From positions 3,472,001 through 3,536,000 of the forward strand of contig NZ_CP050153.1 in NCBI RefSeq assembly GCF_011617465.1: a stretch of DNA of 64,000 bases, in the 5' to 3' direction. This DNA is from Brevibacterium pigmentatum (lineage in GTDB: Bacteria > Actinomycetota > Actinomycetes > Actinomycetales > Brevibacteriaceae). Each line of letters begins with the position of its first letter. Position 1 is the first letter of the stretch. The notes below the pieces were generated by a model. That model was not told the DNA's origin, did not search any database, and worked only from the letters and a program-made list of their open reading frames with translations. The position numbers were made by a program, and so were the translations under genes. This document shows positions 34,639 through 42,246 of the stretch, in pieces.

Positions 34639-35154
34639 ATGAGCGCGGCCGATCGCTGCCTCACCGGACTGCACAGAAGGTGGGGCCTGAGCCCTTCGAC
34701 ACTGGCTCCCGGGTGCTTCGCCTCGGTGATGGCGACCGGGATCGTGTCGATCGGTGCCGAGCTCAAGGGGCTGCATCTGCTGTCCGTCGCTCTGTTCTGG
34801 CTTGCCGTCGCACTCTACGTGTTCTTCATCGTGCTCACCGCGGTGCGGCTCGTCCGATATCGCGACGCCGTTCGCGACGACCTGCATGATCCGACCCGGG
34901 CGTTCGGCTTCTTCACCGCTGTGGCCGGGACGAATGTCCTGGCGACGGGACTCGTCGGATTCGGCATGATCCCGCTTGCCCTCGTCCTCTTCGGTCTCGG
35001 CGCCCTGCTGTGGTTGGTGCTCGGGTACGGGATCCCCTTCACCGCCATCCTCGGCTCAAGCACACGGCCGGTGTCTGCCGGCGTGAACGGCACATGGCTC
35101 GTGTGGGCCGTCGCTGCCCAATGCGTGGCCGTGACAGCCCCGAGGTGGTACTAA
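34639..35154 (+). CDS. Truncated TDT-family transporter (partial duplicate)
   Basis: The 171-residue frame starts after an AGGAGCGG site and is ~75% identical to the first half of the next gene (GLSPSTLAPGCFASVMATGI; DPTRAFGFFTAVAGTNVLAT; LGYGIPFTAILGSS), then diverges after AAQCVAV and stops at 35154. A complete protein of this family has about 10 helices; only four or five remain. It is probably the remnant of a tandem duplication and likely inactive, though it is still an open frame with a good ribosome site. Confidence 0.75.
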   Translation: MSAADRCLTGLHRRWGLSPSTLAPGCFASVMATGIVSIGAELKGLHLLSVALFWLAVALYVFFIVLTAVRLVRYRDAVRDDLHDPTRAFGFFTAVAGTNVLATGLVGFGMIPLALVLFGLGALLWLVLGYGIPFTAILGSSTRPVSAGVNGTWLVWAVAAQCVAVTAPRWY

Positions 35155-35194
35155 AGTTGAAATGAACGAAAGGGCAGATGGGGTCGAGGAGCGG

Positions 35195-36274
35195 ATGAGT
35201 ACAGCGGATCACGGTCGCATACAGCGGCACAGAGCTTGGGGGCTGAGTCCGTCGACTCTTGCGCCCGGGTGCTTCGCCTCGGTGATGGCCACCGGGATCG
35301 TTTCGATCGGCGCTCAGCTCAAGGGGCTGCATCTGCTCAACGACGTCCTGTTCTGGCTGGCCGTCGCCCTCTACCTGTTCTTCATCGCCCTGACTCTCAT
35401 TCGGGCGGTCCGCTGGCGAGACGACGTGCGTGCCGATCTCCATGATCCGCGACGTGCCTTCGGCTTCTTCACCGCTGTCGCAGGCACGAATGTGCTGGCC
35501 ACAGCACTGATCGGCCGCGGGATGGTGGGACCGGCGCTCGTCCTCTTCGCCATCGGCGCCCTGCTGTGGCTGGCACTCGGATACGGGATTCCCTTCACCG
35601 CTGTCCTCGGCTCGAGCGTCCACCCGGTTTCGAAGGCGGTCAACGGCACGTGGCTGGTCTGGGTCGTCGCAGCCCAATCCGTGGCGGTCGTCGCTTCGAG
35701 CCTCGCACTCGAGGCAGCGAGCACCGCGTCGGCCTCGGCGGGCTCCATCGTCTTCCTCACTCTGGCTGCTGTGCTCATGTGGGCCGTGGGGGTGGCTCTC
35801 TATGCCGTCTGCGCGATCGCGATCGGCGTGCGGGTGCTGCGGCATCGCGTCGGGCCCGACGACCTCGATGCACCGTACTGGGTGACGATGGGCGCCCTGG
35901 CGATCACGATCGTTGCGGGTTCGCGGATCCTCGAGCTGGAGAACTCTCCGGTCATCGATGCCACTCGCATCGTCGTCGGCGGATCGTCGACGCTGCTGTG
36001 GGCGATCGCCACCTGGCTCATCCCGGCCCTCGTCGCCGCGGGCGTGTGGCGACACTTCGTCCACCGCATCCCGATGGGGTACTCGGCGGGACTGTGGAGC
36101 ATGGTCTTCCCCGTGGGCATGTACGCGGTGGCGAGCATCCTGCTGGGACGATCCGACGGCCTGCCGACGATCGAGTGGATCGGTCTGCACTGGTTCTGGG
36201 TCGGCCTGGTCGTGTGGGCGATCGTCTTCGTCGCGATGGCCTCGTCGTTCGCGCGGACCGTCCGGCGCTCCTGA
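35195..36274 (+). CDS. TDT/SLAC1-family membrane transporter
   Basis: The 359-residue protein has ~10 hydrophobic helices and begins with the same GLSPSTLAPGCFASVMATGI motif as its truncated twin. It belongs to the tellurite-resistance/dicarboxylate transporter (TDT) family, which includes plant SLAC1 anion channels and the tellurite protein TehA. The substrate is unknown; anions such as dicarboxylates or sulfite are typical for the family. The ATG at 35195 follows a GGAGCGG site, as in the upstream copy. Confidence 0.82.
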   Translation: MSTADHGRIQRHRAWGLSPSTLAPGCFASVMATGIVSIGAQLKGLHLLNDVLFWLAVALYLFFIALTLIRAVRWRDDVRADLHDPRRAFGFFTAVAGTNVLATALIGRGMVGPALVLFAIGALLWLALGYGIPFTAVLGSSVHPVSKAVNGTWLVWVVAAQSVAVVASSLALEAASTASASAGSIVFLTLAAVLMWAVGVALYAVCAIAIGVRVLRHRVGPDDLDAPYWVTMGALAITIVAGSRILELENSPVIDATRIVVGGSSTLLWAIATWLIPALVAAGVWRHFVHRIPMGYSAGLWSMVFPVGMYAVASILLGRSDGLPTIEWIGLHWFWVGLVVWAIVFVAMASSFARTVRRS

Positions 36275-36326
36275 CCCTCCGCACCCCCTCGGTGAGGTGC
36301 GCAACGTCGAACCGCAGACACCACAC

Positions 36327-36384
36327 CGCCCCGTTGGCTTCATTTCATACCGTTGCAACGGTGTGAGATGAAGCCAACGGGGCG
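36327..36384. terminator. 58-bp palindrome between convergent genes
   Basis: Arms of 29 bp fold without a loop around 36355/36356 (centre CCGTTGCAACGG), with two G-T wobbles and otherwise perfect. It lies between the TDT gene (ends 36274) and a DUF805 gene (ends 36455), which converge. Its sequence differs from the pair at 13708 and 17712, so only the layout is shared. Confidence 0.7.
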
Positions 36385-36454
36385 TGATGGTCGTGCAGCT
36401 GTAGGAGCTGTCAGCAGTAGGGCGTGATGCTCCAGCCGTATTCAGGCACCGAAC

Positions 36455-37021
36455 TCAGCGGTCGAAACGCTGCCCTTCGGGCTTCGGCTCCATGACCATC
36501 AGGACGATGAAGATGATCACGCCGAAGAAAGGAATCAGCAAGAGAAAATAGAAGGGTCCGGCGAGGTTCGCGTCGTGCAGACGTCGCCAACAGACAGCAA
36601 TGTACGGAATGATCGTGGCCAAGAAAGTGACCAGCAACAGAATTCCGGCAGTGGCCATGAGGGCCGTCGCGCCGGCCGGAGGGGTTGAGTTGTAGGAGTC
36701 CCCCGATGCCGAGAGCGTGGCAATCGTCGACCCTGCGAACCCCAGAAGCATGGGAATGATTCCCACGAGGATCGTGAAGAGGTAAGCGAACCAGAACTCG
36801 CTGCGAGAAGCACGTCCTGAGAACTTCACGTAGTTCTTGAAGAAACGCTTGACGGCCTGACCGAAGGTCGCGCCGTAGAGGGGAAGCGAGAGGTCGTCGG
36901 GACTGGCGGCACCGCGGGGCGCTCCGCCATACTCGAGCCCGTCATAGCCTTGCCCGCCAGGCATTCCTGGGCCGGGCACGTCGGAGTCGGAGTTGTATGC
37001 TGCGTTCGCGTCGTAGGACAT
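36455..37021 (-). CDS. DUF805 family membrane protein, copy 1
   Basis: The 188-residue protein has a Gly/Pro-rich hydrophilic N-terminus (about 55 residues, DVPGPGMPGGQGYDGLEYGG), a conserved FGQAVKRFFKNYVKFSGRAS block, and four hydrophobic segments ending in EPKPEGQRFDR. DUF805 proteins have no established function. The start at 37021 gives the same length and the same SYDANAAYNS opening as the paralogue upstream. It is 115 bp after that paralogue on the same strand. Confidence 0.85.
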   Translation of the reverse strand: MSYDANAAYNSDSDVPGPGMPGGQGYDGLEYGGAPRGAASPDDLSLPLYGATFGQAVKRFFKNYVKFSGRASRSEFWFAYLFTILVGIIPMLLGFAGSTIATLSASGDSYNSTPPAGATALMATAGILLLVTFLATIIPYIAVCWRRLHDANLAGPFYFLLLIPFFGVIIFIVLMVMEPKPEGQRFDR

Positions 37022-37053
37022 GGTGACTTTCATCGGTAGTGATTGCGTACAGA

Positions 37054-37113
37054 ATGGTCGGCCAGCAGATCATCTCATCGGTGTCGATGAAGATGAAAAA
37101 GCTGGCCGACCAT
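37054..37113. terminator. Stem-loop between the two DUF805 genes
   Basis: ATGGTCGGCCAGC (37054-37066) pairs exactly with GCTGGCCGACCAT (37101-37113), a 13-bp stem enclosing a smaller stem (TCATCT with AGATGA). It is 23 bp after the stop of the upstream (rightmost) copy on the minus strand, in the usual place for a terminator or an attenuator between tandem genes. The AAAAA inside the loop is on the inner side of the right arm. Confidence 0.6.
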
Positions 37114-37135
37114 CAGCAATTCAAAGGCCGAGGAG

Positions 37136-37702
37136 TCAGACGTCGTAGCGCTGCCCTTCGGGCTTGGGCGGCATGAGGCACAGAATGAGGACGACGAGAC
37201 CGCCGATACCGGTGAGCCACAGCAGGATGAACAGTGCTGAGAAATTGCCGTCATGGAGTCGACGGCAGATGATGGCGATGAACGGAATGATGGTGGCCAA
37301 CGCGAAGATGCCCAACAGAATTCCGCCGATAGCCATCAGTGCGACAGCGCCTCCTGAAGGCGTAGCGTTGTAGGGGTCCACCGAGGCCATTGCGGCACCG
37401 ATGATGGCCAGGATATAGGGAACGAATCCGGCAATCACGAGGAACAGGTAGGACCACCAGAACTCGCTGCGGGAGGCGCGGCCTGAGAACTTCACGTAGT
37501 TCTTGAAGAAGCGCTTGACGGCCTGGCCGAACTTCGCACCGTACAGCGGGAGCGAGAGGTCATCGGGGGTGGCGGCACCGCGAGGTGCGCCGCCGAAGCC
37601 CTGCCCGCCGTACCCCTGACCACCGGGCATTCCGGCGCCCGGTGCTCCTTGGCCGGGAGCCCCTGAACCTGAGTTGTATGCTGCGTTCGCGTCGTAGGAC
37701 AT
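37136..37702 (-). CDS. DUF805 family membrane protein, copy 2
   Basis: The 188-residue protein is a tandem paralogue of the gene at 36455, of the same length and layout: a Gly/Pro-rich N-terminus (PGQGAPGAGMPGGQGYGGQG), FGQAVKRFFKNYVKFSGRAS, four membrane segments and PPKPEGQRYDV at the end. The two differ mainly in the membrane helices. Function unknown. Confidence 0.85.
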   Translation of the reverse strand: MSYDANAAYNSGSGAPGQGAPGAGMPGGQGYGGQGFGGAPRGAATPDDLSLPLYGAKFGQAVKRFFKNYVKFSGRASRSEFWWSYLFLVIAGFVPYILAIIGAAMASVDPYNATPSGGAVALMAIGGILLGIFALATIIPFIAIICRRLHDGNFSALFILLWLTGIGGLVVLILCLMPPKPEGQRYDV

Positions 37703-37956
37703 GATGGCCTTCGTGATAGGGAGTGGTACAGAATGCTCACTGCTCGTCAGTGATCTCTCATCTGACTAACAGGATTCGCAAGAACAATTGTGCACCAGAA
37801 TCCGCCCATGTCCCGTATTCTCGCGGTTCCAGATCTGCAACACACCCCCATCATTCACCTCTCCGTCATCGATCCGACACGAATAACGAGGCGTGAATCG
37901 ACATAGACTCCGGTCACCATCGGCTCCCCCGGTCAGGCACCGCGGGGAACAGAAAC

Positions 37957-37985
37957 GGTGCCCGAGGAACAGTTCCTCAGGCACC
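37957..37985 (-). terminator. Hairpin downstream of the MFS gene
   Basis: GGTGCC-c-GAGGAA (37957-37969), a 3-nt loop, then TTCCTC-a-GGCACC (37973-37985): two 6-bp stems separated by one mismatch. It is 89 bp after the MFS stop on the minus strand. The remaining gap from 37703 to 37930 shows no feature. Confidence 0.55.
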
Positions 37986-38001
37986 GATCCGACACTGCTC
38001 C

Positions 38002-38098
38002 GGTCAGCCGTATTCGCAGGTCAGGCATCCCGTCCCTGGTCAGGCGTCTCTCCCGGTCAAGCATCTCCCCTGATCAGGCATCGCCTCCGGTGAGGGCG
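38002..38098. repeat. Degenerate 17-bp tandem repeat at the 3' end of the MFS gene
   Basis: GGTCAGGCAtc-type units start at 38002, 38019, 38038, 38055, 38072 and 38089, with spacings of 17, 19, 17, 17 and 17 bp. Two more diverged units occur further left (37931, 37974). The last two units lie over the end of the MFS coding region (codons for LTGGDA and the stop). The units share GGTCAGGCATC followed by a pyrimidine-rich tail. No spacer or CRISPR-like structure is present. Confidence 0.6.
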
Positions 38099-39393
38099 TA
38101 GGCTTCATCGACAGGCGACTCGTCAATGTGCCCGTCGACCCTGCGAATGGCCTTCCAACCGATCGCGATGACGATGACGGCCAGGACGACGACACCCGCA
38201 CCGAAGAAGTAGGGCGCACCCGCGCTAATCGACTCGGAAACCGATCCGGCAACGATCGGAGCAACGGCTCCGCCGATGAAACGGACACCCGAATACGTGC
38301 CCGAGGCGACTGGGCGGGGCAGATCGCTGACCTCCATGGCCGATTCGGTGAAGACGGTGTTGAGCACGCCGAGGATCATTCCGGCCACGACAATGCAGAC
38401 GATGATGCCGACGAAGGATTCGACGAGGAAGGCCATCACGAACAGCAGAACGGCCAACGCGATGAGAGTGACGACGAGGCTGCGGCGGCGTCCCAGGCGC
38501 TTCGTCAGCAGCGGGGCGACGAAGACCGAGGTGATGGCGACGCAGAGTCCCCAGCCGAAGAAGACCCAGCCGAGTCCCATCGCTCCGAAGTCCTCGATAC
38601 CCATCTTCGCTGCCGCGGCTTCGACCGGGAACGGACTGTAGGCCAGCAGGATGAAGAAGCCGAAGTTGTACAGCAGCGCGGCCACGCCGAGGACGAGGAC
38701 ACCGGGGCGCGCGAGTGCGCGGAAGGTTGCGCTGAGCCTGATCGGCTCGGGCGAAGTATGCAGTCCGCTGCCGGAGTTCTTCCCGGGCAGCAGAACGATG
38801 ATGGCGATGAAGCCGATCGCCATGAGCACGGCGGTGCCGAAGAACGGCCCCCGCCACGAAATGCCGCCGAGCAGCCCGCCGAGCAGAGGCCCGGTGGCGA
38901 TACCCACGCCCAGAGCCGCCTCGTAGAGGATGATCGCCTTCTCCGCGCCGCCGGAAGCAGCACCGACGATCGTCGACAGGGCGGTCGAGATGAAGAGCGC
39001 GTTGCCGAGTCCCCAACCAGCACGGAAGCCGATGATCTGGTCGACGGAACCGGAGAATCCGGCAAGAGCGGCGAACGCGACGATGAGGACGAGGCCGATG
39101 AGCAACGTGGTCTTCGCGCCGATGCGTGAGGACAGGAAGCTCGTGAAGAACATCATGCCGCCGGTGATGAACAGGTAGCTGGTGAACAGCAGCATCGACT
39201 GGGCGGGAGTGGCGTCGAGTTCAGCCGAGATCGCCGGCAGGATCGGGTCGACCAGGCCGATGCCCATGAAGGCGATGACGGCGGCGAAGGCGACTGCCCA
39301 GACGGCTCGCGGCTGATGGAGGATGGACGCTCCCGCCCCGGTGTCGCCGGGTGTTTCGTCCCCTGTGTTTTCGTTGTCTGCTGACGCTCGCAT
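38074..39393 (-). CDS. MFS transporter
   Basis: The 439-residue protein has 12 membrane helices of the major facilitator type with an N-terminal tail of ~25 polar residues. The A-type loop between helices 2 and 3 reads FLSSRIGAKTTLLIGLV, and motif C-like GVGIATGPLLGGLLGGISWR is seen in helix 5, typical of drug:H+ antiporters (DHA1/DHA2-like). Its C-terminal end runs into a 17-bp repeat array. It is upstream of nothing obvious on this strand, but a MarR regulator lies 103 bp before it in the same direction and may control it. Confidence 0.85.
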   Translation of the reverse strand: MRASADNENTGDETPGDTGAGASILHQPRAVWAVAFAAVIAFMGIGLVDPILPAISAELDATPAQSMLLFTSYLFITGGMMFFTSFLSSRIGAKTTLLIGLVLIVAFAALAGFSGSVDQIIGFRAGWGLGNALFISTALSTIVGAASGGAEKAIILYEAALGVGIATGPLLGGLLGGISWRGPFFGTAVLMAIGFIAIIVLLPGKNSGSGLHTSPEPIRLSATFRALARPGVLVLGVAALLYNFGFFILLAYSPFPVEAAAAKMGIEDFGAMGLGWVFFGWGLCVAITSVFVAPLLTKRLGRRRSLVVTLIALAVLLFVMAFLVESFVGIIVCIVVAGMILGVLNTVFTESAMEVSDLPRPVASGTYSGVRFIGGAVAPIVAGSVSESISAGAPYFFGAGVVVLAVIVIAIGWKAIRRVDGHIDESPVDEAYALTGGDA

Positions 39394-39495
39394 CTGCTGG
39401 TCGCGTCCCCTTTCGTGTGGTGCGTTCTGTTGTGAAATCTGGCCCGGCCTGACATCTGCTGACGACGCAGGTGAAGACCGCGGTGAGTTCGTCGG

Positions 39496-40035
39496 CTAGC
39501 TCGCAGGCGTGCCAGAGGCCGTATCCGGGCCCCCGGACTCGGCGGAAGGCCCATCCGCGGGCGCCTCGACCGACTCGTCCGCAGGCTCGTCGACACAATC
39601 GACCGGATGCCGATCCTTGAGGAAGTCCGAGACCAGCCCGAGCGCCCGATCGACGCTCTGGCGTTCCTCGACGCTCAGAGATTCGAAGTACGGCTGCATC
39701 TGGTCGATCATGATCGAACGGTTCTCGGCCAGGCGCGCCCGTCCGGCATCGGTGAGCGAGAACTGCGAGGCGCGCCCATCAGTGGGGCTCGCCTCACGGA
39801 CGACGAGTCCGGCCTCTTCGAGTTTGGCGAGGAGCTTCGTCGCCGCAGGCTGCGAACTCAGATACCCTTGCGCGAAATGTCCGACCCGCACAGGCTGATA
39901 CTGTTCGACGACCGCAAGCGCGCGCAGGGCCGCCAGAGAGTTCTCGTTGCCGATCACTCGCCGAAAGGCCCTGGTCAGTCGCGACGAGACGACGACAAGT
40001 CGCGATACGAGCTCACCTGAATCCACATCATCCAT
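39496..40035 (-). CDS. MarR-family regulator
   Basis: The 179-residue protein has the MarR winged helix (AALRALAVVEQYQPVRVGHF, SSQPAATKLLAKLEEAGLVV, then the wing REASPTDGRASQFSLTDAG) between dimerisation helices. The last ~35 residues are an acidic, Pro/Ser-rich tail not usual in the family. It is 103 bp upstream of the MFS gene on the same strand, so it probably controls that exporter in response to an aromatic or similar compound. The start lies close to an AT-rich stretch with a TTATTTATATACC box that may be its promoter. Confidence 0.85.
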   Translation of the reverse strand: MDDVDSGELVSRLVVVSSRLTRAFRRVIGNENSLAALRALAVVEQYQPVRVGHFAQGYLSSQPAATKLLAKLEEAGLVVREASPTDGRASQFSLTDAGRARLAENRSIMIDQMQPYFESLSVEERQSVDRALGLVSDFLKDRHPVDCVDEPADESVEAPADGPSAESGGPDTASGTPAS

Positions 40036-40173
40036 AACTTATTTATATACCCAGGTTATGCATTTCGACAAACCGGCCCCCTGCCCCGACTCCCCTGCCC
40101 CACCCGGTATGGGTCGCTCCGTGACGAACGCCACTCCCGCCTCGGCGAGGGTCATGCTAACCTGGCCTCACAT

Positions 40174-40295
40174 GTTCCGGGGACGGTGAAATTCCGTACC
40201 GGCGGTTACAGTCCGCGACCCGCTCGCATTCGTGCAGGCGGTTGATTCGGTGAAATTCCGAAACCGACAGTCAGAGTCTGGATGGGAGGAGCATG
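40174..40295 (+). ncRNA. FMN riboswitch (RFN element)
   Basis: The conserved RFN core is present: GGGACGGTGAAATTCCGTAC, CGGCGGTTACAGTCCGCGAC, a variable hairpin CGCTCGCATTCGTGCAGGCG, then GGTGAAATTCCGAAACCGAC, CAGTCAGAGTCTGGATGGGA and GGAG. It lies before ribD, the first gene of the riboflavin operon, and should lower its expression when FMN binds. The expression platform is at 40382-40410. Confidence 0.95.
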
Positions 40296-40376
40296 GTGGC
40301 CTCGGCCGCTGTGTCATGGTGTACCCGCGTACACCGAGATCGGCATCCGACCGCCCTGATGGTTGCACCCGCAATA

Positions 40377-40410
40377 TCCTCCCTCCCGGCTATGGCTCGG
40401 GAGGTTTTTT
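40377..40410 (+). terminator. Riboswitch expression platform: hairpin with T6 tail that holds the ribD ribosome site
   Basis: CCTCCCG (40382-40388) pairs with CGGGAGG (40398-40404), and TTTTTT follows (40405-40410), a typical intrinsic terminator. The right arm also contains GGGAGG, 7 nt before the ribD ATG at 40412, so the hairpin masks the ribosome site. The segment TCCTCCC (40377-40383) can alternatively pair with GGGAGGA (40283-40289) at the 3' end of the aptamer, which would release the hairpin in the absence of FMN. That switch is inferred. Confidence 0.85.
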
Positions 40411-40411
40411 C

Positions 40412-41467
40412 ATGGGCGCGCAGCTCACGGACCCAGCGGAGTTCACCGAACTCGAATCCGCGGCGATGACCGCCGCCCTCAACGCTGCCCGCGAAGGGTT
40501 CCGCGGAGCGAATCCGCTGGTGGGCGCCGCGATCCTGACCGACGACGGCACGACCGTCACCGGTCATCACGGCGGTGCCGGCACGCCCCACGCCGAGGTC
40601 GACGTCATCACCACCTCCCATGACCTCGGCATCGACCTGAGCACCGCGACCCTGCTGGTCACCCTCGAACCCTGCTCCCACCAGGGACGGACCGGGCCGT
40701 GCACCGAAGCCATCCGCGCCGCCGGAATCCCCTCCGTCATCTTCGCCTCCCCCGACCCGAATCCGCTGGCCTCCGGTGGGGGTGAGATCCTCGCCGAGTC
40801 GGGGCTCACCGTGCGCTCGGGACTGCACTTGGAGGACTCCCGCGACCTGAACGCCCGGTGGCTGCGCGCGATGAACGACGCCCGTCCTTTCGTCACGGTG
40901 AAGATCGCGCAGAGCCTCGACGGAGCCGTCGCCGCCGCCGATGGGACCAGCCAATGGATCACCTCGCAGGAGTCCCGGGCGCACGCGCATGAGATCCGCT
41001 CCCGCGTCGACGCCATCCTCGTCGGCACCGGCACGGCACTGTCCGACGATCCGCGGCTCAACGCCCGCGGGTCTGATGGGATGGAGCTTGAGCACCAGCC
41101 GCGCCCCGTCGTGCTCGGCACCACCGAGCTGCCAGCCGAATCGTTCCTCGCGCTCAATCCCGACACTCTGCACCTTCGCACCCATGACATCGGCGAGGCC
41201 GTGGACCGTCTGTACTCCGAGGGGGCCCGCCACCTCCTCGTCGAGGGCGGGCCACGGGTCCTCGCCGCCTTCTTCGCCGCCGGGTTCGTCGACGAGGTCT
41301 TCTGCTATCAGGCTCCGCTGCTCCTCGGGCAGGGCCGGAACAGCGTGGACGGACTCGACATCGGCACCTTGGCCGACGCACTGCGTCTGAGCCTCGACGA
41401 CACCGAGGTTCCTGCCGTCTCCCGGCTCGGCCCCGACGTCCTGCTCCACTTCGTCACCGCGACCTAG
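40412..41467 (+). CDS. ribD: RibD, bifunctional deaminase/reductase
   Basis: The 351-residue enzyme has an N-terminal deaminase domain with the zinc motif THAEVD-type TPHAEVDVITT and PCSHQGRTGPC, and a C-terminal reductase domain (RPFVTVKIAQSLDGAVAAAD; GSDGMELEHQPRPVVLG; HLLVEGGPRVLAAFFAAGFV). It carries out the deamination and ribose reduction steps of riboflavin synthesis. The ATG at 40412 is chosen because it follows the GGGAGG of the riboswitch hairpin. Confidence 0.95.
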   Translation: MGAQLTDPAEFTELESAAMTAALNAAREGFRGANPLVGAAILTDDGTTVTGHHGGAGTPHAEVDVITTSHDLGIDLSTATLLVTLEPCSHQGRTGPCTEAIRAAGIPSVIFASPDPNPLASGGGEILAESGLTVRSGLHLEDSRDLNARWLRAMNDARPFVTVKIAQSLDGAVAAADGTSQWITSQESRAHAHEIRSRVDAILVGTGTALSDDPRLNARGSDGMELEHQPRPVVLGTTELPAESFLALNPDTLHLRTHDIGEAVDRLYSEGARHLLVEGGPRVLAAFFAAGFVDEVFCYQAPLLLGQGRNSVDGLDIGTLADALRLSLDDTEVPAVSRLGPDVLLHFVTAT

Positions 41468-41583
41468 CCGAACGCGCACCGCACGGCGGCCCACCTCGGG
41501 GGCATCGCTCAAACCCACACACTCAGCCATCACCGACTCAGCACCACCGACTCAGCACCAGCTGCTCAGCACTTTGGAGGCAC

Positions 41584-42246
41584 ATGTTCACCGGAATCAT
41601 CGAAGGACTCGGCACCGTCGAGACCATCGACTACACGAACGATTCGGCCACGATCACCATCGACGCCGGGGCACTCGTCGCCGATCTCGAACTCGGCGGC
41701 TCTCTGGCCGTCAACGGAGTCTGCCTGACGTCCACGAGACGCCCCGCCGAGCAGGCGCCGGGACTCTTCACCGCTGAGGTGATGGGCGAGACTCTGCGCC
41801 TGACAGGTCTCGGCACCCTGGGCACCGGCGACCGGGTCAACCTGGAACGCTGCACTCCCGCCTCGGGGCGTTTCGACGGCCACGTCGTGCAAGGTCACGT
41901 CGACGGCCGCGGCGAACTCATCGACCGCACCGACAGGGCAGACTGGTCGACCCTGCGCATCGCGATTCCGGCCGACCTCGCTCCGCTGACTGCGGTGAAG
42001 GGGTCCATCGCGGTCAACGGGGTGTCGCTGACGCTGACCGCCGTCTCGGAGCCGACCGGTCCTGCCTCCTGGGTCGAGGTCGGACTCATCCCGGCCACCC
42101 TCTCGCACACGACCTTCGGCGAACTCGAGGTCGGCGCGGCGGTGAACATCGAGGTCGACGTGCTCGCGAAGTACACCGCCCGCCTCCTGTCCTTCTCACC
42201 ATCTCAGACGCACAACAGCACTCAGCAAGGAGTCGATCATGACTGA
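41584..42246 (+). CDS. ribE: RibE, riboflavin synthase alpha subunit
   Basis: The 220-residue protein starts MFTGIIEGLGTVETI and has two similar lumazine-binding domains (first with SLAVNGVCLTST, second with SIAVNGVSLTLTAV), as expected for the riboflavin synthase trimer. It dismutates two lumazines to riboflavin. It starts 117 bp after ribD and overlaps the ribBA start by 8 bp. The gap before it has two perfect tandem copies of ACCGACTCAGCACC (41532-41559). The symbols ribE and ribC are both used for this gene. Confidence 0.96.
   Translation: MFTGIIEGLGTVETIDYTNDSATITIDAGALVADLELGGSLAVNGVCLTSTRRPAEQAPGLFTAEVMGETLRLTGLGTLGTGDRVNLERCTPASGRFDGHVVQGHVDGRGELIDRTDRADWSTLRIAIPADLAPLTAVKGSIAVNGVSLTLTAVSEPTGPASWVEVGLIPATLSHTTFGELEVGAAVNIEVDVLAKYTARLLSFSPSQTHNSTQQGVDHD

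Noticed and set aside
36455-37033. Longer start for DUF805 copy 1 at 37033
   Set aside because: The paralogue begins at SYDANAAYNS, and the ATG at 37021 gives identical length; the four extra residues lack a ribosome site.
38002-38098. CRISPR-like array
   Set aside because: Units are 17 bp, back to back and degenerate, without spacers of constant length, and no cas gene is near.
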